From Bradyrhizobium septentrionale (GTDB lineage: Bacteria > Pseudomonadota > Alphaproteobacteria > Rhizobiales > Xanthobacteraceae): 64,000 bases of DNA. Shown here piece by piece: positions 44,362-53,024 of the stretch. The notes beneath the pieces are model-generated. The model saw only the letters and a program-made list of their open reading frames with translations, was not told the origin of the DNA and made no database searches. Both the position numbers and the translations under genes were made by a program. The stretch is taken from positions 5,660,501-5,724,500 of the forward strand of contig NZ_CP088285.1 of the NCBI RefSeq assembly GCF_011516645.4, given 5' to 3'. How positions within the stretch are numbered: the stretch's first letter is position 1; the number at the start of each line of letters is the position of its first letter.

Positions 44362-45933
44362 ATGAAGATGGTTAAGAGCCTTATCCTCGGCTCGGCGGCG
44401 GCTCTCGTCGCGGTCGGCGGAGCTCAGGCGGCCGATCTTCCCGTCAAGGCCAAAGCGGTCGAGTACGTGAAGATTTGCTCCCTGTATGGTCCCGGTTTCT
44501 ACTACATCCCGGGCACCGACACTTGCATCAAGCTGGGCGGCTATCTCCGCGCAGACGTCATCATCAACTCGAACTCGGACTACACCGGCAACACCTCGGG
44601 TGCCGGCGGTGCGAATAACCGCTTCACCAACGGCTACACCTGGCGCTCTCGTGAAGACCTGAACATCGATACGCGCACCGCGACCGAATACGGCGTGGTC
44701 CGCACCTTCTTCGATGCGACCTTCTCGTGGACCTCGGACACCTACGGTGGGCAGGGCAACGGCTCGACCGTTTACTCGCCGATCGGCGCGGTTTCGGCTC
44801 CGAACAACGCCAACGCCGGTGCGGTTGCCGCTGGTACGGTCGGCGTGTATTACGCCTTCATCCAGTTCGCCGGCTTCACCATGGGTAAGGCGGTCTCGCA
44901 GTTCTCGGCTCCGTGGGCCAACTATCCAGGCAACAACTACGACGGTCTCGTCGGCGGCGGCGGTACGATCACTGGTGTGAACCAGTTCACCTACACCGCG
45001 CAGTTCGGCAACGGCGTGTCGCTGTCTCTGTCGGCTCAGGATCAGTCGGCTTACTATCAGGCTGGTGTCTCCAACCTCGGCGCTCCCGTCACCTTCGGCG
45101 TGCCCGGCAACACCAACGTGTTCGGCACCAGCGACTACGCCGGCACGATTGCTCCGGATTTCGTCGCGATGCTGCGCGTCGACCAGGCTTGGGGTCTGTT
45201 CCAGGCGTCGTTCGCCGCGCATGACAACCACGTGGCCTACTACGGCGGCACTGAGTTGACCGGTCATCCGGACGACAAGTGGGGCTGGGCGGGTCAGTTG
45301 GCCTTGTCGATCAAGAACATCCCGACCGGACCTGGCGACACCATCAACTTGCAGGGTGTCTACACCAACGGTGCGACCCGCTATAACATCCAGGACCTCG
45401 CCGGTTCGGCTGGTGGCAACACCATCTTCGGCGGCACCAATGTCCCGGGCGCCTATCAGAGCATCGGCTTCGGCATCGCGCCGGACAGTGTGTTCATCAC
45501 CGGTGGCTCGCAGCAGCTGATCACGACCTACGGCTTCCGCGGCGCCTATGTGCACAACTGGAACCCGAACTGGAACACCAGCATCTACGGTGCCTGGGCC
45601 CAGGTTAACTACAACGGCACTGCCAAGGGCTACATCTGCGGCCCGGCTGGCAATGGCGTGGGTGGTTCGCTCAGCAACTTCTTTGGTGCTGGTTCGGCCC
45701 TGACGTCCTGCAACCCCGACTACAGCATCGCGCAGCTCGGCACGCAGACCCAGTGGACCCCGGTCAAGAACCTGACCTTCTCGGCGGACTTCGTCTACAC
45801 CCGCCTGGACCAGAGCTTCGCCGGTACGGTCAACTTCCCCGGCAGCGCCACGATCGGCAAGCCGGCCGCCACGTACGAGCTGAAGGACCAGAACACCTAT
45901 CAGCTGATGCTCCGCGCTCAGCGCAACTGGTAA
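44362..45933 (+). CDS. Bradyrhizobium-type outer membrane porin
   Basis: The 523-residue protein begins with a signal peptide (about 1-23, ending QAA) and then DLPVKAKAVEYVKICSLYGPGF, the N-terminal signature of the Hyphomicrobiales porin family. CIKLGGYLRADV follows. The rest is a repeating beta-barrel pattern rich in Gly, Asn, Tyr and Phe, ending in a C-terminal aromatic, QRNW, where bacterial porins are recognised for insertion. It forms water-filled channels in the outer membrane. A ribosome site, GGAGG, lies about 7 nt before ATG 44362. A strong terminator follows. It is probably highly expressed. Confidence 0.95.
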   Translation: MKMVKSLILGSAAALVAVGGAQAADLPVKAKAVEYVKICSLYGPGFYYIPGTDTCIKLGGYLRADVIINSNSDYTGNTSGAGGANNRFTNGYTWRSREDLNIDTRTATEYGVVRTFFDATFSWTSDTYGGQGNGSTVYSPIGAVSAPNNANAGAVAAGTVGVYYAFIQFAGFTMGKAVSQFSAPWANYPGNNYDGLVGGGGTITGVNQFTYTAQFGNGVSLSLSAQDQSAYYQAGVSNLGAPVTFGVPGNTNVFGTSDYAGTIAPDFVAMLRVDQAWGLFQASFAAHDNHVAYYGGTELTGHPDDKWGWAGQLALSIKNIPTGPGDTINLQGVYTNGATRYNIQDLAGSAGGNTIFGGTNVPGAYQSIGFGIAPDSVFITGGSQQLITTYGFRGAYVHNWNPNWNTSIYGAWAQVNYNGTAKGYICGPAGNGVGGSLSNFFGAGSALTSCNPDYSIAQLGTQTQWTPVKNLTFSADFVYTRLDQSFAGTVNFPGSATIGKPAATYELKDQNTYQLMLRAQRNW

Positions 45934-45964
45934 TACCGGTTGATCTGACTGCGATCTAACAGAG

Positions 45965-45998
45965 CCCCCGGCGCCAAAACGCCGGGGGTTTTGCTTTT
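45965..45998 (+). terminator. Strong Rho-independent terminator of the porin gene
   Basis: CCCCCGGCG (45965-45973) pairs perfectly with CGCCGGGGG (45980-45988), with a 6-nt loop and a following TTTTGCTTTT tract. Confidence 0.9.
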
Positions 45999-46003
45999 CG
46001 GGT

Positions 46004-46109
46004 TAGAGCGTTTTCGAGCGAAGTGGACACCGGTTCGCGTGAAGAAAACGCGTCAAAACAAGAATCCAGGGCTTCGGTTCTGATTCAATCAGAACCGAAA
46101 ATGCTCTAG
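46004..46109. repeat. Intergenic repeat, family A copy 2
   Basis: This is the best-preserved copy: TAGAGCGTTTTCGAGCGAAG to ATGCTCTAG. The right arm TTCGGTTCTGATT is complementary to the returning AATCAGAACCGAA. It sits directly between the porin terminator and the end of the convergent flavin-dependent gene. Confidence 0.9.
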
Positions 46110-46119
46110 CGATCGTGCG

Positions 46120-47154
46120 TCACGCGGCAAGCAGGTCGCGCACCATCGGCACCACCTTGCTGCCGTAGAGCTCGATGCTCTTCATCAGCTTCTCGTGCGG
46201 CAGCGGGCCGGCCGAGTATTTCAGCTGGAAGCGCGCAGCGCCGAGCGCCTTCACGGTCGCCGCGATCTTGCGGGCCACGGTTGCGGGGGCGCCGACATAG
46301 AGCGAGCCGTGCTCGGCCTCAGCCACGAACTCGTCGCGGCCCATTGGCGCCCAGCCGCGCTCCTTGCCGATGCGGTCGCGCATGACCTTGTAGTCCGGCC
46401 ACAGCTCTTCCTTGGCCTGCGCGTCCGTCTCGGCGACGTAGCCCGGCGAATGGACGCCGATCGGCTGCGGCGCGCGGCCGAACTGCTGGTAGGCGCGCTG
46501 ATGCAGGTCGACATAGGGGGCAAAGCGCCTGGGATCGCCGCCGATGATGGCGAGCATCAGCGGCAGGTCGTAATGCGCGGCGCGCACCACCGATTCGGGA
46601 CTGCCGCCGACGCCGATCCAGGTCTTCAGCCGGCCGTGCTCGACCGGCGGATAGACCGACTGGCTCTTGAGCTGCGGCCGCAGCTTGCCCTGCCAGGTCA
46701 CCGGCTGCTGCTTCAAGAGCTCGGTGAACAGGTCGAGCTTCTCCTCGAACAGCTCGTTGTATTGCTTGAGGTCGAAGCCGAACAGCGGGAACGATTCGGT
46801 GAAGGAGCCGCGGCCGAGGATCACCTCGGCGCGGCCGTTCGAGAGCGCGTCGACGGTCGCGAAGCGCTGGAAGACGCGGATCGGATCGTCCGAGCTCAGC
46901 ACGGTCACCGCGGAGCCGAGGCGGATGTTCTGGGTGCGCGCGGCGATCGCCGCCAGCACGGTCTCGGGGGTGGAGATCGCAAAGTCGGCCCGGTGGTGCT
47001 CGCCGAGCCCGATGAAATCGATCCCGAGCTGATCGGCCAGCACCGCCTCGTCGACGACGTTGCGGATCACCTGGGCATGCGGCAGCGGTGCCCCGGCGGC
47101 GTCCTTGGTGACGTCGCCGAATGTATCGAGCCCGAATTCGAGGGAGGTGGTCAT
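46120..47154 (-). CDS. LLM class flavin-dependent oxidoreductase
   Basis: The 344-residue protein belongs to the bacterial luciferase-like monooxygenase family. Seen are the N-terminal EFGLDTFGDVTKD, LGEHHRADFAISTPETVLAAIAARTQNIRLGSAVTVLSSDDP near 51-92, a conserved ATVDALSNGRAEVILGRGSF near 98-117, and a C-terminal GAARFQLKYSAGPLPHEKLM. Such enzymes use reduced FMN or F420-like cofactors for oxidation; the substrate is not predictable. About 200 nt between its start and the next upstream gene hold no supported gene. Confidence 0.9.
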   Translation of the reverse strand: MTTSLEFGLDTFGDVTKDAAGAPLPHAQVIRNVVDEAVLADQLGIDFIGLGEHHRADFAISTPETVLAAIAARTQNIRLGSAVTVLSSDDPIRVFQRFATVDALSNGRAEVILGRGSFTESFPLFGFDLKQYNELFEEKLDLFTELLKQQPVTWQGKLRPQLKSQSVYPPVEHGRLKTWIGVGGSPESVVRAAHYDLPLMLAIIGGDPRRFAPYVDLHQRAYQQFGRAPQPIGVHSPGYVAETDAQAKEELWPDYKVMRDRIGKERGWAPMGRDEFVAEAEHGSLYVGAPATVARKIAATVKALGAARFQLKYSAGPLPHEKLMKSIELYGSKVVPMVRDLLAA

Positions 47155-47354
47155 CAGTCAGTCCGGTTGTCGGCGCGGCGGAGCATCCGCCGCGGGCCAC
47201 CCATCGCACGCAGGTTGAGAACGCTGCGGATGTGTCCGCAAACCCGCGCTGTGGAGCCTTCGGTTGGAGATATCGGGAAGCTAGGGGCCGTTCACGGTGG
47301 AACAAGGCCACGTGGCGAAACGCTGGGTTTCCGTCCGGCTGGCTGGCGGTGCTG

Positions 47355-48113
47355 TCAGAACGACTCCGCCCACGGCCGCAGGTCGAGCTCCAGCGTCCAG
47401 GCGCTGCGATGCTGGTGGTGCAGCACCCAATAGGCCTCCGCGATGGCCGCGATGTTGAGCAGCCCATCCGGGCCGCGATCGTCCTTCAACTGCGGACGCA
47501 TGCTCAGCAGCCGATCGCCCTCGATGCCGCCGTCGACCACGACATGGCCGACATGGATGCCCTGCGGCCCGAATTCGCGCGCCACGCTCTGCGCCATCGC
47601 GCGCAGCGCGGCCTTCGCCGAAGCGAACGGCGCGTAATTGGCCTTGCCGCGCAGCGAGCCGCTGGCGCCGGTGAACACCAGCGTGCCGCCGCCACGCGCA
47701 AGCAAAGCAGGGATCGCGGCCTGCGCCAGCTGGAAACCGCCGAGCGCATGCTCGCGCCAGTGCTCCTCGAAGCGCTGTTCGCTGACCTTGAGAAACGGTG
47801 CCGGCCGGTTGGAGCCGGCATTGTGCACGGCCATCGCAAGCGGCGCGAGCTTCCCGGCAGCCTCGACAAAGCGGGCCACATCTGCGGCAATCGAGGCATC
47901 GCCCACGACATGGGTGACCCTGGCGCCGGTTGCTGAGAGTTCGGCGGCGGTCACGGCGAGCTTCTCGGCATTGCGGCCGGCGATCGCGACGGGATAGCCG
48001 CCGGCGGCAAAGCGTCGCGCGATCGCGGCGCCGAGGCCGTGCGATGCGCCGACGCCTGCAATCAGCACGCTTCCCTGCACGGCGGTCGGCTCGAGCGCGG
48101 TTCGTTCGTTCAT
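47355..48113 (-). CDS. Short-chain dehydrogenase/reductase
   Basis: The 252-residue protein has the SDR Rossmann fold: GSVLIAGVGASHGLGAAIARRFAAGG near 14-38, HNAGSNRPAPFL (NAG motif) near 95-106, and the segment VFTGASGSLRGKANYAPFASAKAALRAMA carrying Ser and YxxxxxxK-like catalysis (A-S-A-K). It prefers a YAPFASAK arrangement, slightly unusual against the classical YxxxK. The ATG at 48113 is chosen because it precedes the fold directly; 48128 is possible. It lies 37 nt after the TetR gene on the same strand, so they are probably co-transcribed. Confidence 0.86.
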   Translation of the reverse strand: MNERTALEPTAVQGSVLIAGVGASHGLGAAIARRFAAGGYPVAIAGRNAEKLAVTAAELSATGARVTHVVGDASIAADVARFVEAAGKLAPLAMAVHNAGSNRPAPFLKVSEQRFEEHWREHALGGFQLAQAAIPALLARGGGTLVFTGASGSLRGKANYAPFASAKAALRAMAQSVAREFGPQGIHVGHVVVDGGIEGDRLLSMRPQLKDDRGPDGLLNIAAIAEAYWVLHHQHRSAWTLELDLRPWAESF

Positions 48114-48150
48114 GGCTCTCTCCATCATGCTGCCCGCAGCGCGGGCGAAA

Positions 48151-48720
48151 TCATTCGTCCGACGCCATCGCGACGATGCCGTCGCGCACCGTGCGCAGGA
48201 TGGCGTCGGACCGCTTCGGGTCGGTGAGGACGCGCGAGACCGCGAGCGCACCGACCATTGCGCTCACCGCCACGATTGCGCGGGCATCGTCATCGTCGTC
48301 GAACGCATCAGCCACCTTGGCGATGAAGGCTTCGATGTGCGGCTCCATCACCGCGCGGCATTGCTCGTCGGCGCGGCCGACATCCGAGATCAACGCGCCG
48401 ATCGCGCAGCCTGTCTTGCGGGAGTCGCGATGGGTGCGGCTGAGATAGCTTCGCACCAGTGAATTGACGCCGACCTGCTTGTCGGGATCGCGCGATGCGC
48501 GCGCCGTCGCTTCGCCTGCATTCAGCGCCTGTTCCAGCGCCGCGGCGATCAGCTCCGACCGCGAGGCGAAGTGCCCGTAGAAGCCACCATGGGTCAATTT
48601 CACCTGCTGCATCAGGCTGCCGATGCTGAGCGCGTCGAGCCCCGCGTCGCGGATCTGCGTCGCGGCCTCGTTCAGAATGCGCTCGCGGCTCCTGGCCTTG
48701 TCGGCCTGGGAATGGCCCAT
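48151..48720 (-). CDS. TetR-family transcriptional regulator
   Basis: The 189-residue protein starts MGHSQADKARSRERILNEAA and has an N-terminal helix-turn-helix with SIGSLMQQVKLTHGGFYGHFASRSELI (about 32-58). The KLTHGGFYGHF sequence is typical of AcrR/TetR relatives. The C-terminal domain binds an unknown ligand; a short DDDDD stretch occurs near 142. It is divergent from the hydratase gene at 48826 and upstream of the SDR. The inverted repeat at 48771-48792 is a likely operator. Confidence 0.9.
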   Translation of the reverse strand: MGHSQADKARSRERILNEAATQIRDAGLDALSIGSLMQQVKLTHGGFYGHFASRSELIAAALEQALNAGEATARASRDPDKQVGVNSLVRSYLSRTHRDSRKTGCAIGALISDVGRADEQCRAVMEPHIEAFIAKVADAFDDDDDARAIVAVSAMVGALAVSRVLTDPKRSDAILRTVRDGIVAMASDE

Positions 48721-48770
48721 CTCGCATCGCCCCCGTTTGACTCTCTTTCTGGATTATGGCCATCATGCAT

Positions 48771-48792
48771 CTGGATGACAACCATCATCCAG
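48771..48792. promoter_or_regulatory. Inverted repeat, likely TetR operator
   Basis: CTGGATG and CATCCAG arms are separated by 8 nt, in the 105-nt space between the divergent TetR and hydratase genes. A related CTGGAT-TATGGCCATC element lies just upstream. The position suggests control of both genes. Confidence 0.5.
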
Positions 48793-48825
48793 AAAAATTG
48801 TCAGTCACAAAGCAGGGAGGAACTG

Positions 48826-49614
48826 ATGTCCGGCAGCGCGAGCGAAGGGCGGGTCCGTCACGAGCGGCATGACCGCATCCTGAAGATCATCATCGACAAT
48901 CCCGCGAAGAAGAACGCCTTCAGCCCGGAGATGATGACTGAGCTGTCCGACGCGCTGACGCTGCTCGACAATGACGACGGCTTGTGGGTCGGCGTGCTCT
49001 GCGCCGCCGGCGGCAGTTTCACCGCGGGTCTCGACATGCCGAAGTTCTTTGGTCCGACCGCATCGCGCAAGCCGTTGCCGGAGGGCAATGTCGATCCGTT
49101 CGGCTTGTCGAAGCGGTGCCGGAAGCCGATCGTCACGGCGGTGCAGGGCATCGTGTTCACCGTCGGCATCGAGATGATGCTCGCCGGCGATATCGTCGTC
49201 GCCGCGGACGACAGCCGTTTCTGCCAGATGGAGGCGAAGCGCGGCATCGCGCCGCTGGCGGGCGCGCATTTCCGCTACATCAGCCGCGCCGGGTGGGGCG
49301 ATGCGATGTATCATTTGCTGCTGTGCGACGAGTTCTCCGCTGCCGAGGCCCATCGGATCGGCCTCGTGCAGGAGGTCGTGCCCGCAGGTCAGCAGATCGA
49401 ACGTGCGATGGAACTGGCAGCGATCGTCGCGCGCAACGCGCCGCTCGGAATCCAGGTGACGAAGGAGGCAGGCCGCAAGTTCATCGAAGCCGGCGAGCAG
49501 GCCGCGATCGCAATCATCCCGCAGATCCGCGAACGCGTGCTCAACACCGCCGATGCGGCCGAAGGCATCAAGTCGTTTGTCGAACGGCGCGCCGCGGTGT
49601 TTCAGGGACGCTAG
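48826..49614 (+). CDS. Enoyl-CoA hydratase/isomerase family protein
   Basis: The 262-residue crotonase-fold protein shows IIIDNPAKKNAFSPEMMTEL near 21-40, GGSFTAGLDMPKFF near 63-76 (oxyanion-hole region), the VQGIVFTVGIEMMLAGDIVVAADDSRFCQMEAKRGIAPLAG block near 106-146 and a C-terminal helical tail. The ATG at 48826 has AGGGAGG about 8 nt upstream and is preferred over an upstream open extension that overlaps the TetR region. It is divergent from the TetR/SDR pair, hinting at one regulated acyl-CoA pathway. Confidence 0.9.
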   Translation: MSGSASEGRVRHERHDRILKIIIDNPAKKNAFSPEMMTELSDALTLLDNDDGLWVGVLCAAGGSFTAGLDMPKFFGPTASRKPLPEGNVDPFGLSKRCRKPIVTAVQGIVFTVGIEMMLAGDIVVAADDSRFCQMEAKRGIAPLAGAHFRYISRAGWGDAMYHLLLCDEFSAAEAHRIGLVQEVVPAGQQIERAMELAAIVARNAPLGIQVTKEAGRKFIEAGEQAAIAIIPQIRERVLNTADAAEGIKSFVERRAAVFQGR

Positions 49615-49669
49615 GCCGCGTACCTATCAATCCGGCGGCGTCATGTTATCGCGACGGCGAACCTCCCAG

Positions 49670-50248
49670 TCATTCTGGTGGTTGGCACCTTTGGCAACTA
49701 ACATCCGCCAGCGCCTCAAATACAGCCGGCGTGCGCTCCAAGCGGGCAATTGTTCGCGCACCTTCGAGGGCGGCTACCAATGCGGCTGCGGTAGAGGATG
49801 CGCGCGCGGGAGCGAAACCGCACCCCCTGAAATGCTCCGCGACTATCTCGGTTGAATCAACAAATCCGCGCGCTACCCGTTTGGTCAACTCAGTGTCGAG
49901 CGCGGGCAGCTCATTCGCCAGATTTTGCATTAGACATCCATACTGGAAATCTGAGGCGACCATTTCGGCCGCGAATGTGCTGAAAATCTGATGAACAAAA
50001 TTCAGAGCATCGCCCGTCGTATTCGCCGAGATATTCCGCAATACCGCAATTCTACCCGCAACGTAATGATCGATTGCTTCCTCTGCGAGCTGTGCCTTGC
50101 CGCGTCGAAAGTGAAAGTAGAACGATCCTTTGGGCGCACCGCTTTCTTCAATGATCTGGGTCAATCCAGTCGCCGTGTAGCCTTGGATGCGAAACAGTCG
50201 TTCGGCCGTGGCAATCGCGCGAGCGCGAGCGTCAGTCTTACGTGGCAT
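49670..50248 (-). CDS. TetR-family transcriptional regulator
   Basis: The 192-residue protein begins MPRKTDARARAIATAERLFR and carries a typical TetR helix-turn-helix (GYTATGLTQIIEESGAPKGSFYFHFRRGKAQLAEEAI, about 22-58). The ligand-binding domain follows (LNFVHQIFSTFAAEMVASDFQYGCLMQNLANELP). The ATG at 50248 is chosen because the family begins at this basic segment; the frame is open upstream across the operator without family-like sequence. It is divergent from the hydrolase gene, with a perfect palindrome between them. Confidence 0.91.
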   Translation of the reverse strand: MPRKTDARARAIATAERLFRIQGYTATGLTQIIEESGAPKGSFYFHFRRGKAQLAEEAIDHYVAGRIAVLRNISANTTGDALNFVHQIFSTFAAEMVASDFQYGCLMQNLANELPALDTELTKRVARGFVDSTEIVAEHFRGCGFAPARASSTAAALVAALEGARTIARLERTPAVFEALADVSCQRCQPPE

Positions 50249-50296
50249 GCCGCGAACGTAACACCTTTCGCTTGACGCTACTATGGCGATCGACAT

Positions 50297-50317
50297 ACTA
50301 TGGTGGATCACCATAGT
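50297..50317. promoter_or_regulatory. Perfect palindrome, likely TetR operator
   Basis: ACTATGGTG and CACCATAGT, two perfect 9-bp arms around a 3-nt centre, lie between the divergent TetR gene (start 50248) and the hydrolase gene (start 50387). A half-site CTACTATGGCG precedes it near 50277. This is a textbook position for a TetR dimer. Confidence 0.75.
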
Positions 50318-50386
50318 AGGAAATCCGGTGATGCCCCTCTGCCAAAGCCTTGGCCAAGCGCCTGCACGCGGACGGTGCGTTCCGTC

Positions 50387-51712
50387 ATGAGTCATCCTGT
50401 TGGTTTTAAGTCATCGGCGTCCCGACGAGCCGTCCTAGCGATGGGCGCGGCCAGCCTGGTCGCGGCTTCACTTCGACCGGCCCGCGCAAATCCCATAGGA
50501 GAAGCTGATTTGACCACATCAACATACGGCGCGGGAACGCTTCTCACCGGGGTTCGCTCGCGCATGATCCACGGGGTCAACGGCCTCGATGTCCATATTC
50601 TCGAGGCCGGTTACGAAAGCCCCGGCCGGCCGCTCGCGCTGCTTCTGCACGGCTTTCCGGATTTGGCATACGGCTGGCGACACCTGCTCCCGCTACTTGC
50701 TGACGCCGGGTACCATGTCGTGGCGCCCGACCAGCGGGGCTTTGGCCGCACCACCGGTTGGGTGAACAGCTATGAGGCCCCGCTAGAACCGTTTAGCCTC
50801 TTGAACATGACGCGTGACGCCCTCGGATTGGTTTCGGTGTTGGGGTATCGGCGCACGGCAATGCTCGTCGGGCACGACTTCGGCTCGCCCGTGGCGGCCT
50901 ATTGTACGCTGGCGCGACCTGACGTCTTTCCCTCGGTGGTGCTGATGAGCGCACCGTTCCCCGGTCCGCCGGCGTTTCCTTTCAACACTGCGGAAAGCGA
51001 GGCATCGCCGGTCCAACCGAACACTGAAAATCAAAAGTTAGCGGCCGCGCTGGCGGCGCTCGATCCGCCGAGAGAGTATTACCAACAATACTTGAGCACA
51101 CGGGGGGCGAACGATGACATGTGGCACCCCCCTCAAGGTTTACATGCGTTTCTTCGTGCATTTTTCTACGTCAAGAGCGCTGACTGGCCGGGAAATCAGC
51201 CGCATCCGTTGAAGGCGCGAACCGCCATCGAACTTGCACGAATGCCCACCTATTACGTCATGGATCTTGGCAAGACGATGCCCCAGACCGTCGCTCCATT
51301 CCACCCTTCCGTCGCCGAGGTCCAGGCCTGCAAATGGCTCACCGAGCCGGAACTTGGAGTGTACACGGAGGAGTATGGCCGCACCGGGTTTCAAGGCGCC
51401 CTGCAGGCTTATCGCGTCTATTCCGATCCGGACCTGAACGCTGAGTTGCGCCTGTTTTCGGGCAAGACGATCGATGTCCCGTCGCTCTTCATCGGCGGGA
51501 AGAGCGATTGGGGCACCTACTCGGCGCCGGGCGCGGTCGATCTTATGAGGACGAAGGCGGCGACGAGGATGGGCGGCATCGAGCTGATCGACGGCGCCGG
51601 TCACTGGATCCAACAGGAGCAGCCGGTTCGGCTCAGCACGCTCCTGCTCGCCTTCATCAAGGAGGTGGGTGGGGCGGATCACATCAGCGATTTTGGACTT
51701 GGCGGCCGTTAG
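50387..51712 (+). CDS. Exported alpha/beta hydrolase (epoxide-hydrolase-like)
   Basis: The 441-residue protein starts MSHPVGFKSSASRRAVLAMG, with a twin-arginine-like ASRRAVLAMGAAS segment and a hydrophobic run ending RARA, so it is probably exported by Tat. The hydrolase core shows LALLLHGFPDLAYGWRHLLPLLADAGYHVVAPDQRGFGRT near 84-123, the nucleophile Asp in VGHDFGSPVAAY and a late GAGHWIQQEQP histidine. The HGFP and GHDFG elements resemble epoxide hydrolases. The ATG at 50387 is preferred because it gives the signal. Controlled, by position, by the divergent TetR. Confidence 0.88.
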   Translation: MSHPVGFKSSASRRAVLAMGAASLVAASLRPARANPIGEADLTTSTYGAGTLLTGVRSRMIHGVNGLDVHILEAGYESPGRPLALLLHGFPDLAYGWRHLLPLLADAGYHVVAPDQRGFGRTTGWVNSYEAPLEPFSLLNMTRDALGLVSVLGYRRTAMLVGHDFGSPVAAYCTLARPDVFPSVVLMSAPFPGPPAFPFNTAESEASPVQPNTENQKLAAALAALDPPREYYQQYLSTRGANDDMWHPPQGLHAFLRAFFYVKSADWPGNQPHPLKARTAIELARMPTYYVMDLGKTMPQTVAPFHPSVAEVQACKWLTEPELGVYTEEYGRTGFQGALQAYRVYSDPDLNAELRLFSGKTIDVPSLFIGGKSDWGTYSAPGAVDLMRTKAATRMGGIELIDGAGHWIQQEQPVRLSTLLLAFIKEVGGADHISDFGLGGR

Positions 51713-51739
51713 CCCGAATGACGCGATCATTTTTTGTCC

Positions 51740-51913
51740 TGCCAATCGCCGTATCTCTACCGCGCTCGCAACCGGGTCGAGCCGTTCTTCAACAGGATCA
51801 AACAATGTCGTCGGATGGCGACGCGCTACGACAAGCTTGCCGAAAACTACCTTGCCTTCGTTCAACTCGCGTCAATCAGGCTATGGCTGCGCCTTAATGA
51901 GTCAGCGTCCTAA
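51740..51913 (+). pseudogene. IS5-family transposase C-terminal remnant
   Basis: In one frame the sequence reads PYLYRARNRVEPFFNRIK and then QCRRMATRYDKLAENYLAF, continuing VQLASIRLWLRLNESAS before a TAA at 51911. This is the C-terminal end of an IS5-type DDE transposase, including the Glu-bearing RNRVEPFF region. No start, N-terminal part or inverted repeats were recognised, so it is a fragment. It lies just downstream of the hydrolase gene. Confidence 0.7.
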
Positions 51914-52112
51914 CTAGTACCAGGGACGTTCGTTGCGTTCACGATACGTGCTCGAGAGTTGTGGTTGTGACAATGATGTCGCAGCCGCATCAATTTCGAT
52001 CACGACGATCGTGCGACGACTCTTGTCGAGATTCGTCGAATCAGTGAGATTCGATTCCATACTTAAATTCAATTGCGTCCTGCTTTGACTCCAGCGTCGG
52101 GTGAGGAATCTC

Positions 52113-52964
52113 ATGACAAGCGCACGCGTCATCGTCGTCGGGAACAACAAGGGCGGCTCGGGCAAGTCGACAATTGCCATGCACGTCGCCATCGCGCTGA
52201 TCAAGGCGGGTCAGCGTGTCGCCACCATCGATCTCGACAACAAGCAGAAGTCGCTGACGCACTATGTCGAGAACCGGCGCGACTGGGCGCGGGAGTCCTC
52301 GCTCGATCTCGGCATCCCGACGCATATGTGCTTCGAGACGGTCGGCGGCAGGAGCAGCGAGGTCGAGACGCTCGGCCGCAGCGCGCTTGCCGAGATCGTC
52401 GAGCGGCTCAGCCGGTCGCATGACTTCGTCGTCATCGACTGCCCCGGCCATGACACTTATCTGACGACGTTCACGCATTCGCTGGCGAATACGTTGATCA
52501 CGCCGCTCAACGACAGCTTCCTCGACTTCGACGTGCTCGGCACCGTCGATCCGAACGACTTCAAGGTGACCGGCATCAGCCACTATTCGAAGATGGTGGA
52601 GGAAGCGCGGCGCGAGCGCAGCACGCATGAGCAGGCGGCATTCGAATGGGTGGTGCTACGCAATCGTCTCTCCACGATCGGCTCGCGCAACAAGCGCCTG
52701 GTCGGCGAGGCCCTGAGCGAGCTGTCGAAGACGCTGAATTTCCGCCTGGTCGATGGACTGGCCGAGCGGGTGATCTTCCGCGAATTCTATCCGCGCGGAC
52801 TGACGGCGATCGACGACATCGATCAGTTCGCGCGTGGTGGCCGGCCGACCATGTCGCATGTCACCGCATGGCTTGAGATGGAGCGGCTGATGACCGCGAT
52901 CATGCTCGGCCATCTTGTGGTACGCCCACTCGAATCCGCCGACGCCGGCCGCGACGCGGCGTAA
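52113..52964 (+). CDS. mipZ: Division-plane positioning ATPase MipZ
   Basis: MipZ is the ParA-type ATPase that forms a gradient from the chromosome poles and keeps FtsZ at mid-cell in alphaproteobacteria. The 283-residue protein has the deviant Walker A VVGNNKGGSGKSTIAMHVAIAL near 7-28, a switch region FVVIDCPGHDTYLTT near 108-122 and LRNRLSTIGSRNKRLVGEAL, matching MipZ. The ATG at 52113 is preferred to a GTG at 52101 because GAGG lies 6-9 nt upstream and the family begins here. A family B repeat lies directly downstream. Confidence 0.93.
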   Translation: MTSARVIVVGNNKGGSGKSTIAMHVAIALIKAGQRVATIDLDNKQKSLTHYVENRRDWARESSLDLGIPTHMCFETVGGRSSEVETLGRSALAEIVERLSRSHDFVVIDCPGHDTYLTTFTHSLANTLITPLNDSFLDFDVLGTVDPNDFKVTGISHYSKMVEEARRERSTHEQAAFEWVVLRNRLSTIGSRNKRLVGEALSELSKTLNFRLVDGLAERVIFREFYPRGLTAIDDIDQFARGGRPTMSHVTAWLEMERLMTAIMLGHLVVRPLESADAGRDAA

Positions 52965-52965
52965 G

Positions 52966-53010
52966 GCATGATCCGGAAAAGTGCGGAGCGGTTTTCCGAA
53001 AAGATCATGC
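52966..53010. repeat. Palindromic intergenic repeat, family B copy 2
   Basis: GCATGATCCGGAAAAGTG to CGGTTTTCCGAAAAGATCATGC, nearly the same as 12584-12629. It starts 2 nt after the mipZ stop codon. Confidence 0.85.
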
Positions 53011-53024
53011 CCAAACAAGGAACC

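Noticed and set aside
51713..51897. Downstream extension of the hydrolase reading region as a separate plus-strand gene
   Set aside because: The convincing frame here is the IS5 transposase C terminus; the other frames are unrelated noise.
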